A DNA stretch of 64,000 bases from Alishewanella jeotgali KCTC 22429 (GTDB taxonomy: Bacteria; Pseudomonadota; Gammaproteobacteria; Enterobacterales; Alteromonadaceae): NCBI RefSeq assembly GCF_000245735.1, contig NZ_AHTH01000010.1:62001-126000 (forward strand), written 5' to 3'. Shown one piece after another: positions 1 through 7,490 of this stretch (positions within the stretch are counted from its first letter, which is position 1; each line of letters starts with the position of its first letter). The notes below the pieces were generated by a model. It was given only the letters and a program-made list of their open reading frames with translations. It was not told the origin of the DNA and ran no database searches. The translations under genes were made by a program, and so were the position numbers.

Positions 1-1
1 G

Positions 2-523
2 CTAATGCAGCAATCACGGCTAATGATTGACGATAAAGGCGGCCAGCACTTAACGCAGATACAGGCGCGGGCTAAGCGTATGGCAATAAAGCAAGGAAGC
101 AACCCCGCTTTAATCGTAGTTGATTATTTGCAGCTAATCAGAGCAGAGGGCGAAAGCCAAACAATCCGCATTGGTAACGTAAGCGCGGGCCTTAAGAACC
201 TAGCAAAGCTGATGAACTGCCCTGTAATTGCCTTAAGCCAACTTAACCGGAACCTGACAGGCAAACCAACGCTAATAAACCTGAGGGATAGCGGAAGTAT
301 TGAACAGGATGCCGATATGGTGATCTTTTTACATGATGAAGATTATGAGGGCCAGCGAGACGAACACAGCCTGACAGAAATCATTTTCGCCAAAAACCGA
401 ATGGGCAGAACAGGCAGCACCTTTTTACAGCCAGAGCTACACCTGAGTCGTTTTAGCGATACCAAGCGCTTACCAGAGGCCAAGCCAGAATCACAGGCCA
501 AGCCACTTAAGAAACTGTATTAA
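2..523 (+). CDS. Replicative DNA helicase, DnaB C-terminal domain (5' end outside window)
   Basis: RecA-like motor domain of a DnaB-family replicative helicase, which unwinds DNA ahead of the replisome using ATP. The reading frame is open to the window edge, so the N-terminus and Walker A are missing from view. Visible motifs are Walker B (LIVVDYLQLI), the sensor segment ALSQLNR, the conserved RDSGSIEQDADMVIFLHDED stretch, and an arginine-finger-like end, FAKNRMGRTG. The tail after this (about 30 residues, Lys/Pro rich) is not typical of chromosomal DnaB. With no primary replication genes next to it and an unknown small gene plus a long gene-poor tract downstream, a phage or integrative-element helicase is more likely than the housekeeping dnaB. 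That placement is inference; the family is clear. Confidence 0.85.
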   Translation, partial: LMQQSRLMIDDKGGQHLTQIQARAKRMAIKQGSNPALIVVDYLQLIRAEGESQTIRIGNVSAGLKNLAKLMNCPVIALSQLNRNLTGKPTLINLRDSGSIEQDADMVIFLHDEDYEGQRDEHSLTEIIFAKNRMGRTGSTFLQPELHLSRFSDTKRLPEAKPESQAKPLKKLY

Positions 524-536
524 GAGGGCTGGCGCT

Positions 537-821
537 ATGAATAAATGGGTATTGCTGCAACCAGGGCAACAACCGCCCCAGCTGGCGCCAGATGATTTTA
601 TTTTGCTGGCAATGGCACAGGGCGGGATCTTGCGCGTTATGTATCGGTTCGTGAAAAACATCAGGGGCAACATTGGCGGCTATCTGGTACACGATACAGT
701 CACACCAACCGCCCACGATTGGCACGTTTACCAACCGGCCACCCTACCCTATTGGGTAAAGCTAAGACAGCCACGACAAGCCCGGGCGATAGTACAGCAG
801 CACCGACTAGGTTTGCATTGA
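537..821 (+). CDS. Small hypothetical protein of the mobile element
   Basis: Ninety-four residues, starting 13 bases after the helicase stop codon and on the same strand, so probably co-transcribed. I do not recognise the family. It begins MNKWVLLQPGQQPPQL, has no signal peptide or transmembrane segment, and is moderately basic with several aromatic residues in the second half. The purine-rich AGAGGG just after the helicase stop could act as its ribosome binding site. Its position suggests an accessory gene of the same phage or integrative element. Confidence 0.55.
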   Translation: MNKWVLLQPGQQPPQLAPDDFILLAMAQGGILRVMYRFVKNIRGNIGGYLVHDTVTPTAHDWHVYQPATLPYWVKLRQPRQARAIVQQHRLGLH

Positions 822-834
822 TTGGGCCGCTACT

Positions 835-858
835 TAACTACCGGATAAGCGGTAGTTA
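835..858. other. Perfect hairpin after the small element gene
   Basis: A 9-bp perfect inverted repeat, TAACTACCG and CGGTAGTTA, encloses a 6-base loop 13 bases after the stop of the preceding small gene. It is followed by an AT-rich stretch but not by a run of T, so it is a weak terminator candidate or a protein-binding site. Confidence 0.45.
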
Positions 859-1269
859 TAAATTATTGTGCAGACGGCAGGCATTGACCACGAAACAATA
901 TGCCGCCAAAGCCACAGCGGAAAAGGCGTACCGGACATTCGAGAATTTTACAGTATGGAATATTTTAAAACGGGCTAAAAACCGCGAATTTTCCCACCAA
1001 TCAACCTGAACCAATAACTGTACATATCGCGGATTGTATGGCGACTAGGACATTTTGGCGTCTTCGATAGTGGAATACGCCAAACCGCCTAAGCTGGGAA
1101 TTTTAATCAGATAACTGATAAGTTTTAGCAGTACAGTATTAAGTATGCTCGACGCATTTTGTCGCACCCTAGCGCACACCCGGCAGCGCGAACGATGGAC
1201 AGAATTGTCCAACGCTCACAGGTAATAGGCCGATGTGCAGATTTACATAGCGACCTCCAACACCAATAG

Positions 1270-1441
1270 CTAACCCCGAATTCGGGCTTAGCTCAGCAGT
1301 AACCCGCCTTAGCCCTTACAAGGGCTTAGCCGCCCTCGAGCAGTAGCGAACGATCCGCGCTGCGCCCTATAGCACCAACACCTAAGCAGGAATTCTGGCT
1401 TAGCTTAGTATCTAAACACTTAGCCCCGAATGTGTGGTTAG
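1270..1441. repeat. Array of 22-bp near-palindromes, about 37-bp phase
   Basis: Four related sites lie at 1270-1291, 1308-1329, 1382-1403 and 1419-1441. Their starts are 38, 74 and 37 bases apart, that is, one or two steps of about 37 bp. The first and third read CTAA(C/G)C outwards from a GAATTC centre to a closing GCTTAG. The second has the centre CCCTTACAAGGG. The fourth shares TAGCCCCGAAT with the first but has a diverged right arm. The regular phase and dyad symmetry suggest dimeric protein-binding sites rather than coding sequence. Confidence 0.55.
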
Positions 1442-1882
1442 CCTCGACCACTGGCAGCATATACAGGGGGCCGGGATAATCTCTGTAGCGCTTAGCACCT
1501 GTACCGCACCCTTAGGCAAATTTACGCGAACGCGAAATTAAAAGTTTTACTTTGTCCGGATCAGAGCGAAAGCGAACACAGGCCGCCGGAGAAATGCAGC
1601 GACAGGCAGGGACCCTAACCACGGGCTGAATCACCGAGGGGGCGGAGAGGCGCGGCGAGACAATTTTTTTCGAGCTTTCTATCTGATCCACCACAGCAGC
1701 ACCCAGCGCCAGCAATTCAGCCGGTTACAACCTGATCAACTTGTACAAAACCGGCCTAAGCGGTACCGGAGGGGGGATCTTAATCCCTGGGACCTATACA
1801 AAGCCTACACCGCACCCTTCAACGCTTTCTTATAACCGCGAAAAATGAAATTAAAACGGGCCGCCCAGCTGCATTTGACACC

Positions 1883-1904
1883 CTAAGGCAGAATTCCGCC
1901 TTAG
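1883..1904. repeat. Further copy of the 22-bp palindrome
   Basis: CTAAGGCAGAATTC followed by CGCCTTAG: dyad-symmetric except for one base pair, with the same GAATTC centre and CTTAG ends as the array 440 bases upstream. A more degenerate version with a shifted AATT centre may lie at 1089-1110. Confidence 0.5.
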
Positions 1905-2030
1905 ATAAAACGCTTACCGGTACCCGGATCACGGTATCGAGATCAGGTAATAAAACGGCATTTCACCCTGTAACCGGACAAAGCGCCAGCCGGGTTGAAA
2001 ATTATTTTTACCGGGTAACAGCGCATAAAA

Positions 2031-2054
2031 TGGGGTACTTTTGGGGGTATCTTT
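2031..2054 (+). other. Att-like tandem repeat TGGGGTACTTT / TGGGGGTATCTTT
   Basis: Two G-rich near-identical 11-13-mers lie in tandem. Similar TGGGGGTAC-type tandem repeats are often seen beside tyrosine-integrase attachment sites. No integrase is in view, so this is only a candidate element boundary. Confidence 0.25.
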
Positions 2055-2127
2055 AAATCAGGCAAATAACAAAAACGCCATATATCATAAGCATATAGCG
2101 CTAGTTCAATAGACGCCAGCAAATGAG

Positions 2128-2152
2128 AGCGGCGCATTAGCGCCGCTTTTTT
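2128..2152 (+). terminator. Rho-independent terminator
   Basis: The stem AGCGGCGC / GCGCCGCT with a 4-base loop ATTA is followed by TTTTTT. It is strong on the plus strand, yet no recognisable gene ends just before it. It may close a transcript from the gene-poor tract (possibly a small RNA) or insulate the vapBC promoter. Confidence 0.75.
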
Positions 2153-2193
2153 ATTGCCTGCCACTCCCGCCGCCGGATTTACTGGCCGATACT

Positions 2194-2222
2194 TTGAGTA
2201 TCTGACGCCATAGGTATATACT
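2194..2222 (+). promoter_or_regulatory. Sigma-70-like promoter of vapBC
   Basis: TTGAGT and TATACT are separated by 17 bases, and the -10 ends 27 bases before the vapB start. The AT-rich GGTATATAC within and after the spacer is a plausible part of the VapBC autoregulatory operator. Confidence 0.5.
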
Positions 2223-2249
2223 TCTACTATCTAGTTGCTAGAGGTAAAT

Positions 2250-2483
2250 ATGGATACGGGTACAGTGTTTAAAAATAACAATACCCAGGCGGTGCGACTG
2301 CCGGTTGAAGCGCGTTTTCCAGACGATGTAAAAAAGGTGGTGGTGCGTGTTGTCGGTAAAGACCGCATCCTAACGCCTGTTACCAACAGCTGGGATTCGT
2401 TTTTTCTGCAAGGCCCTGCGGTCACAGACGACTTTATGACTGAACGGGCTACACAGCAACAGCAGGAGCGGGAAGCCTTTTAA
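2250..2483 (+). CDS. vapB: VapB-type antitoxin
   Basis: Antitoxin of a type II VapBC pair; in this family it binds and neutralises the VapC ribonuclease and represses the operon. The 77-residue protein has an AbrB/SpoVT-like N-terminal fold (GTVFKNNNTQAVRLPVEARF) for DNA binding, and a Gln/Glu-rich C-terminal tail expected to cover the toxin. I chose the ATG at 2250, nine bases after GAGG, over an in-frame TTG at 2235. The stop overlaps the toxin start by one base (TAATG), the usual coupling for such pairs. Confidence 0.85.
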   Translation: MDTGTVFKNNNTQAVRLPVEARFPDDVKKVVVRVVGKDRILTPVTNSWDSFFLQGPAVTDDFMTERATQQQQEREAF

Positions 2484-2884
2484 TGCTGAAATTTATGCTG
2501 GATACCAATATCTGCATCTATGTAATTAAACGCCGGCCGCTTGAAGTGCTGCAAACCTTTAACCAATATGCCGGCTTAATGTGTATTAGCGCCATTACCT
2601 ATGCCGAGCTTTGTCACGGCGTAGAAAAAAGCGCGCGGCCCGAGCAAAACCGGCAAGCCGTGGAAGATTTTTGTTCGCGTTTGCAGATAGTACCTTACAG
2701 TGAAAAAGCGGCTCAGCATTATGGCGAAATCCGCGCAGAGCTGGAACAGCTTGGTATCCCTATCGGCGTCAATGATCTGCATATTAGTGCGCATGCCCGC
2801 AGTGAAAGCCTAACGCTGGTGACTAATAATCTGCGCGAGTTTGAGCGCGTTGCCGGCTTGCGGCTGGTTAACTGGCTAAAATAA
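2483..2884 (+). CDS. vapC: VapC-type PIN-domain ribonuclease toxin
   Basis: Toxin partner of the antitoxin just upstream. PIN-domain VapC proteins are Mg-dependent RNases that cut tRNA or rRNA and arrest growth. The 133-residue protein shows the expected acidic residues: Asp7 in FMLDTNICIY, a Glu in ITYAELCHG, an Asp in GVNDLHISAHA, and the closing LVTNNLREF. Length and layout match full-length VapC. The start codon overlaps the vapB stop. The pair lies just outside the mobile-element remnant and may have arrived with it, but no sequence evidence decides this. Confidence 0.9.
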   Translation: MLKFMLDTNICIYVIKRRPLEVLQTFNQYAGLMCISAITYAELCHGVEKSARPEQNRQAVEDFCSRLQIVPYSEKAAQHYGEIRAELEQLGIPIGVNDLHISAHARSESLTLVTNNLREFERVAGLRLVNWLK

Positions 2885-3163
2885 ACCCTGTTACTGGCTG
2901 CAGATGCCATTGCGACAGTAATTCAATTAAATATTTTCAAACCTTTTTCCCCTTAGCCAGGCGTGATTTAGCAGCAATTTGCTGCCAAACAGGCTATTGT
3001 CGGTTTGATCTCTGCAGATAAAATCTGCATAGTAAGCATCAGTACTACGCCGCACCTGAAAATAGCGGCCGGTTGCATAGCTGCCAAAGGAAATATTGCC
3101 GCACCCAGGACACGCCGGCCGGCTTATGCCAAAACAGCATTTTCCTACTGTCAGGGTTGCACC

Positions 3164-3949
3164 ATGCATTCAAATTATCAGGCCACGTCAGCCACGTGCC
3201 TGCAACAGGCTGTTGTGCCCAGCGATCAGCTACCACAGCAGAGCGGTCACTGGGCTTTGTTGTTTCAGCGCGATTTTCAGCTCAAATTAGCTGATACACC
3301 GACTGAAAAGCAGCAAACTTATCGGCTGCGGCATCAGGTGTATTGCGAAGAATTGGCGTTTGAGCCAGCAAACCCAATTGGGATCGAATCTGATACGTAT
3401 GATCTCAGATCGTTACACTATTTGTTATATCACCGCCAATCGCAGCAACCAGCCGGTACGATGCGCACTATCACCTGCACCAACCCTACGGAGCGGTTGC
3501 CGGTGGAGCGCTACTTTCGCAATAAGTTTACCCAATCTGCGCTTCAGCCCTCAGCGTTTTCAGCTCACACCATCTGTGAATTCTCCAGATTAGCGTTAGC
3601 CAGTTCATTCAGACGTCAACACGCAGCTGAAGGTAATGCGATTCAAGCGCTCAGTGCACCGAGCCATCATCGTTATCTGGCGGCAGCACTTTATCTTGCC
3701 GCTCTGGAACATACAACTTTACAGGGTTATCAGCATGCCTATGCTGTAATGGCTCCCGCACTGGCCAGGATCTTAATTCGCGTCGGATTACCATTCCAGC
3801 AAATCAGCACAGCTATTGAACTTAATGGGCTTCGCGCAGCCTATTACCTCGAATTAGAGTCGTCGTTAAAAAACCTGTGCAGCGATTACCAATTGCTTAG
3901 ACAAGTACTGTCGACACAACTACTGTCTGCTGGTATCAGCAAGATGTAA
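3164..3949 (+). CDS. PEP-CTERM/exosortase system-associated acyltransferase
   Basis: 261 residues with the layout of the GNAT-like family related to autoinducer synthases that accompanies exosortase systems. The motif YRLRHQVYCEELAFEP near residue 47 and the later CEFSRLAL are characteristic. The family's substrate is not firmly known; acyl transfer in the PEP-CTERM/exopolysaccharide system is presumed. I start at the ATG at 3164 because the 53 in-frame codons upstream look non-coding. No exosortase or PEP-CTERM target is in the window, so this copy is solitary here. It lies 20 bases before the next gene and may share its transcript. Confidence 0.7.
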   Translation: MHSNYQATSATCLQQAVVPSDQLPQQSGHWALLFQRDFQLKLADTPTEKQQTYRLRHQVYCEELAFEPANPIGIESDTYDLRSLHYLLYHRQSQQPAGTMRTITCTNPTERLPVERYFRNKFTQSALQPSAFSAHTICEFSRLALASSFRRQHAAEGNAIQALSAPSHHRYLAAALYLAALEHTTLQGYQHAYAVMAPALARILIRVGLPFQQISTAIELNGLRAAYYLELESSLKNLCSDYQLLRQVLSTQLLSAGISKM

Positions 3950-3969
3950 CATACCCAGAAAGAATTGAT

Positions 3970-5025
3970 ATGGACTCATTAACCCAAATTGCCCTTGGCT
4001 CGGCGGTTGCCGTTGCTGTAGTGGGCCGCAAAAGCTCAGTTAAAAAAGCCGCGCTCTGGGGTGCGGTAGCCGGCACGCTGCCGGATCTGGATATCTTGAT
4101 CGACTACGGTGATGCGCTGAGTAATATGGTGTACCACCGTGGCTTTAGCCATGCGCTGTTCTATCTTACGCTAATATCACCGCTGCTGGCGCTGCTGATT
4201 TGTAAAATTCATCGGCAAATGCCGCTATACCGTCATTGGTTGCTGGCGATCTGGCTGGTGCTAATTACCCACCCCCTGCTGGATACCCTTACCATCTATG
4301 GCACTCAGCTGGCGCTGCCCTTTAGTAATCATCCGTTTGCGGTGGGTAGCATCTTTATTATCGATCCCCTTTATACCCTGCCATTATTGCTCGGCCTGGC
4401 CTGGGTGCTGTGGCGCGGCAAAAGGGCCCTGGCCGCCAATACCGCAGCGCTGGTGTTCTCCAGCTGTTATTTACTCTGGGGCCTTGCTGCGCAGCAGCAT
4501 GTCTTACAAGTTGCGGCCAAGCAGCCGGTAAGCAGTGAAGCCAGGGTGCTGGTGGTACCGACGGCACTGAATACCTTACTGTGGCGGGTATTGCTGGTCA
4601 CCGAAGACGCTTACTATGAAGGCTTTTACTCGCTGCTGGAAAAGAACAGCGACATCGTGTTTCAGCGTTATGTACTGGACCCTGAGTTATACCAGCGCTA
4701 TCAGCAGCATCCGGATGTGCAGACGCTGGCCGCCTTTAGTCAGGGCTTTTACGCCCTGGAGCAACAGGGCGAGCAAGTAGTCATGACAGATTTACGGATG
4801 GGCCAACAACAAAACTATGCCTTTAGTTTTGTGCTGGCCGCGGAGCCGGGGCAACCGGTTAGTCGCTTGCCACGACAACTGCAGCTGGCCGAAACCGTAA
4901 GCTGGGTGTGGCGCACTCTGACCGGTGAGCTCAGTGCCGCTAACCAATTACCTCGTAACCTGACCAGTCCGGACGCAGAGTCTGAGCCTGACCGCCCGGC
5001 AGCAGCTCAATATAGTAGCCACTAG
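3970..5025 (+). CDS. YdjM-like membrane-bound metal-dependent hydrolase family protein
   Basis: 351-residue membrane protein of the LexA-binding/YdjM (DUF457-type) family. The N-terminus MDSLTQIALGSAVAVAV and the motifs GTLPDLDILIDYGD and YHRGFSHALF carry the conserved Asp and His residues thought to bind metal. Several hydrophobic segments follow (about residues 55-180), then a soluble C-terminal domain. The biochemical activity of the family is not established. The last 86 bases overlap the end of the convergent DUF1543 gene; the C-terminal residues there are low-complexity (Pro/Ala/Ser/Glu), as if the tail had been extended into the neighbour. Confidence 0.8.
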   Translation: MDSLTQIALGSAVAVAVVGRKSSVKKAALWGAVAGTLPDLDILIDYGDALSNMVYHRGFSHALFYLTLISPLLALLICKIHRQMPLYRHWLLAIWLVLITHPLLDTLTIYGTQLALPFSNHPFAVGSIFIIDPLYTLPLLLGLAWVLWRGKRALAANTAALVFSSCYLLWGLAAQQHVLQVAAKQPVSSEARVLVVPTALNTLLWRVLLVTEDAYYEGFYSLLEKNSDIVFQRYVLDPELYQRYQQHPDVQTLAAFSQGFYALEQQGEQVVMTDLRMGQQQNYAFSFVLAAEPGQPVSRLPRQLQLAETVSWVWRTLTGELSAANQLPRNLTSPDAESEPDRPAAAQYSSH

Positions 5026-5440
5026 CCTGCTGTAACGGCAGGCAATCGTCCAGCTGCAGCAAATCATCTTTGTGCGGGCTATCGGCATCGGTCAACAGCT
5101 GAGCTTTGGCCCTTGCCTTCGCCTCTGCAGCACTCTTCGCGACACAGAGCATAAAATCATGCTGCTCGGCAATCTTGCCCGGGTAATAGCCACCAAAATT
5201 AACAAAAAACAGCTTTTCCGCCTGCTCAACCGGCGTTGTCGACAGACGGATCTGATAGCCATCAATATTATGTAGCGCCAGATAGCTGTCCAGATGCAGA
5301 CCTTTAATCTCGCCAAACCATTGCTGGCGCAGCTGAGGGTAAGTCTGCTCAATGGTCTCACCAACCACAAAACGCACATCGTGCAGTTCAATATTGGCAC
5401 CGGGTGCGGTGCCACCTAAATAGACTAAAAATAGCTGCAT
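4940..5440 (-). CDS. DUF1543 domain-containing protein
   Basis: 166-residue soluble protein matching the DUF1543 family: it starts MQLFLVYLGGTAPGANIELHD and has a second related half with FFVNFGGYYPGKIAEQHDF, an internal duplication visible by eye. The function is unknown. It lies nine bases downstream of the ABC permease gene on the same strand, so it may be the last gene of that operon. Its 3' end overlaps the YdjM-like gene on the other strand by 86 bases. Confidence 0.8.
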   Translation of the reverse strand: MQLFLVYLGGTAPGANIELHDVRFVVGETIEQTYPQLRQQWFGEIKGLHLDSYLALHNIDGYQIRLSTTPVEQAEKLFFVNFGGYYPGKIAEQHDFMLCVAKSAAEAKARAKAQLLTDADSPHKDDLLQLDDCLPLQQASGYYIELLPGGQAQTLRPDWSGYEVIG

Positions 5441-5449
5441 CAGCTGTCC

Positions 5450-6706
5450 TTATAAACGAATACTTAAACCATCAGTCAGGGCGCGGCGATAAGCCACCAG
5501 CGCCGGCACGCAAGCCAGTAGCGCAGCGGCAGCCAGAATGCCGCCAGCCCAATACAGACTTTGTAAGCTAAAGGGGCTCAGGCTGATAAAGAGGCCATAG
5601 TTCGCCGCCAGATAGTCCTGCACACCCCACAGCGCTGCCAGCAGTAGGACGGCACTGCTAAGCATCGCCACACTGGTCAGCAACAGCACTTCCAGTTGGA
5701 TCAGCCAAAACAGATACCAGGGGCTGGCTCCCACTGCGCGTAAAATCGCCATTTCCCGTTGCCGCTCCCGCATCGAAGCCAGCAAGGTGGTCATCATGCC
5801 AACTAAAGCTGCCACCAGCACCAATAAGGTGATCAGCAGCAGCATATTCTCTACCATACCCAGCATCTGCCACAGTTCAGCCAGTGCCACCCCGGGTAAG
5901 ATGGCAGTCAGAGGTTCGCCGCGAAACTCGTTGATCTGCCGCTGCACCACAAAGGTGGCCATCCGTGAATTCAACCCCACCATAAAGGCGGTAATCGCCT
6001 TCGGAGTTAAATCCATTTCCAGCGCCTGCTCGGCACTGACCTGCCGGCCAGGCATAGGCGCGCCCTGCTGCCAGTCGATATGGATAGCTTCAATGCCTTC
6101 CAGGCTAACATGCACCGTTTGATCAACGGGAGTACCGGTTGGTGCCAGGATGCCGACGACGGTAAAGGGCTTGTCTTTATGCTCGGAAAAACTGACAGCG
6201 CCGATACCATGCGCCAGTACGATTTCCTGTCCCAGCACATAGCCCAGGCGTTTTGCCACCTCAGCGCCTAATACCGCATCATAAACACCGGCAAAGGGCA
6301 CGCCCTCAGCGAACTGCAGTTGTTGCGATGAGGCATAGCGGAAATGTTCAAAATAGCCCTGATTCGTGCCCAAAACCCGGTAGCCACGGTGTGAATCGCC
6401 GAGCGATAACGGGATAGTCCAGGCGATTTGCGGATGCCGGCTGATCCGCTCATAGGTCGCCCAGCTGACATTCGCGGTGGCATTGCCGATCCGGAATACC
6501 GAATACAGCAACAAATTCAGCTGACCAGAGCGAGCACCGACGATCAGATCAGTACCAGACACCGTATTGGTAAAGCTACTGCGGGCCTCTTTACGGATAT
6601 GATCAATTCCCAGTAGCAGCACCAGACTAATGGTTAGCGACAACAGGGTTAATAACACAGTGCCACGGCGGTTCCACAAACTTAGACGGGCGAGCTTAAT
6701 TAACAT
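5450..6706 (-). CDS. ABC transporter permease, FtsX/MacB type (Zrg-like zinc locus)
   Basis: 418-residue inner-membrane permease. It has one N-terminal transmembrane helix, a large periplasmic domain (about residues 45-275), then three helices with the FtsX core signature MRERQREMAILRAVGA near residue 315, the MacB/LolCE architecture. Its start overlaps the ATPase gene by seven bases. The neighbouring DUF2796 and DUF3299 genes match the set known as zrgABCDE in Vibrio, linked there to zinc uptake. Zinc handling rather than lipoprotein or macrolide export is therefore the best guess, but transport direction and substrate are inferred from context. Confidence 0.8.
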   Translation of the reverse strand: MLIKLARLSLWNRRGTVLLTLLSLTISLVLLLGIDHIRKEARSSFTNTVSGTDLIVGARSGQLNLLLYSVFRIGNATANVSWATYERISRHPQIAWTIPLSLGDSHRGYRVLGTNQGYFEHFRYASSQQLQFAEGVPFAGVYDAVLGAEVAKRLGYVLGQEIVLAHGIGAVSFSEHKDKPFTVVGILAPTGTPVDQTVHVSLEGIEAIHIDWQQGAPMPGRQVSAEQALEMDLTPKAITAFMVGLNSRMATFVVQRQINEFRGEPLTAILPGVALAELWQMLGMVENMLLLITLLVLVAALVGMMTTLLASMRERQREMAILRAVGASPWYLFWLIQLEVLLLTSVAMLSSAVLLLAALWGVQDYLAANYGLFISLSPFSLQSLYWAGGILAAAALLACVPALVAYRRALTDGLSIRL

Positions 6707-7392
6707 GCCACTACTCCTTGCTCCAGGGCTGTCATCGCCAGTTGATAATGAAAATAACGCTGCAACTGACTGTCATGGCTGACAAAGATCACAGTAGTGC
6801 CGCTTTTATCCGCTTCACTGAGCAATACCTGCATAAAGGCATCACGGTTATCAGCATCCAGCGCGGAGGTGGGCTCATCGGCAATCAGTAAGGTTGGCTG
6901 GGTCAGTAAAGCCCGGGCAATAGCGACCCGCTGCTGCTGGCCGACGCTTAACTGACTGGCTTTTTGCTGCCAGTAATTATCTCCCAGCCCCAGTGCCGTT
7001 AACAGCTCGCGGGCCCGCTGCTGCATTGCTGCGGCCGGCGCCCTGGCAAAGGCAGCGCGTAACAGCACATTATCCAGCACACTCAGATAGGGGATCAGGT
7101 TCAGCTGCTGAAACACCACCCCGATCTCCGAAGCGCGCAATTTATCGCGCCGCGAGGCACTAAGCTGATGCAGTGCCATGCCGTTTAACCAGATTTCACC
7201 AGCGTTAGGCACGGTAATACCGCATAACAAATTCAATAGCGTGGTTTTACCACTGCCCGAGGCACCGCGTACAAAGAGGTGCTGGCCGCTACTTAGCGAC
7301 AACTTTGGGATGGCCAGTTGCCAGCCGCCGGGCTGGTACCAAAATTTAAGATCTTTGAGTTCAATCGCAGGAAATTTCGGCTTGGTGGTCAC
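6700..7392 (-). CDS. ABC transporter ATP-binding protein (Zrg-like)
   Basis: ATPase subunit partnering the overlapping permease, of the LolD/MacB-like class. It has Walker A GASGSGKTTLLN (about residue 44), the signature LSVGQQQRVAIARAL, Walker B LLIADEPTSALD and the H-loop FVSHD. I start at a GTG seven bases after AAAGGAGA (231 residues) rather than at an upstream ATG in the same frame; the first residues are then MTTKPKFPAIEL. Transcription would begin in the 60-100 bases shared with the divergent DUF3299 gene, where a degenerate Zur-like palindrome lies. Confidence 0.85.
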   Translation of the reverse strand: MTTKPKFPAIELKDLKFWYQPGGWQLAIPKLSLSSGQHLFVRGASGSGKTTLLNLLCGITVPNAGEIWLNGMALHQLSASRRDKLRASEIGVVFQQLNLIPYLSVLDNVLLRAAFARAPAAAMQQRARELLTALGLGDNYWQQKASQLSVGQQQRVAIARALLTQPTLLIADEPTSALDADNRDAFMQVLLSEADKSGTTVIFVSHDSQLQRYFHYQLAMTALEQGVVAC

Positions 7393-7409
7393 AGGGTCTC
7401 CTTTCTGCA

Positions 7410-7424
7410 TGCTATGATAGCGCA
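7410..7424. promoter_or_regulatory. Zur-like palindrome upstream of the ABC genes (weak)
   Basis: TGCTATGATAGCGCA contains the dyad GCTAT-G-ATAGC and agrees at 9 of 14 fixed positions with the enteric Zur core TGTTATANTATAACA. It lies 8-20 bases upstream of the ATPase ribosome site, between divergent zinc-locus genes. A plausible but unproven operator. Confidence 0.25.
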
Positions 7425-7490
7425 GCATAGTGCAATGTGCTGTGCAGTGTTCTGTGCCGTATTATGCGTTAATTAAGAGGCGAAACTCCA

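Larger units (their letters stand above)
822..2193. other. Gene-poor tract rich in palindromes
   Basis: About 1.4 kb in which no reading frame on either strand has a convincing start, ribosome site or protein-like composition; the longest frames are 67-96 codons and look random. The tract instead contains recurrent CTAAGC/GCTTAG palindromes with a GAATTC-like centre, a hairpin with arms TGGACA and TGTCCA (1196-1211), the octamer TTGTACAA (1742-1749), and an att-like tandem repeat. This could be a replication origin, partition site or operator region of the element carrying the helicase. Confidence 0.5.

Noticed and set aside
1270-1441. Evenly spaced 22-mers considered as a CRISPR array
   Set aside because: Repeats are imperfect dyads differing from one another, spacers are only about 15 bases, and no cas gene is in view.
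1270-1904. Palindromes considered as integron attC sites
   Set aside because: No RYYYAAC/GTTRRRY pairs, no cassettes and no integrase; arms and centre do not fit attC.
719-2164. Frames of 67-96 codons in the gene-poor tract (719-1009 plus, 1512-1715 minus, 1943-2164 minus)
   Set aside because: No ribosome sites, no protein-like composition; the first overlaps the small element gene in another frame.
3005-3163. N-terminal extension of the acyltransferase frame
   Set aside because: Sequence unlike the family; the family start fits the ATG at 3164.
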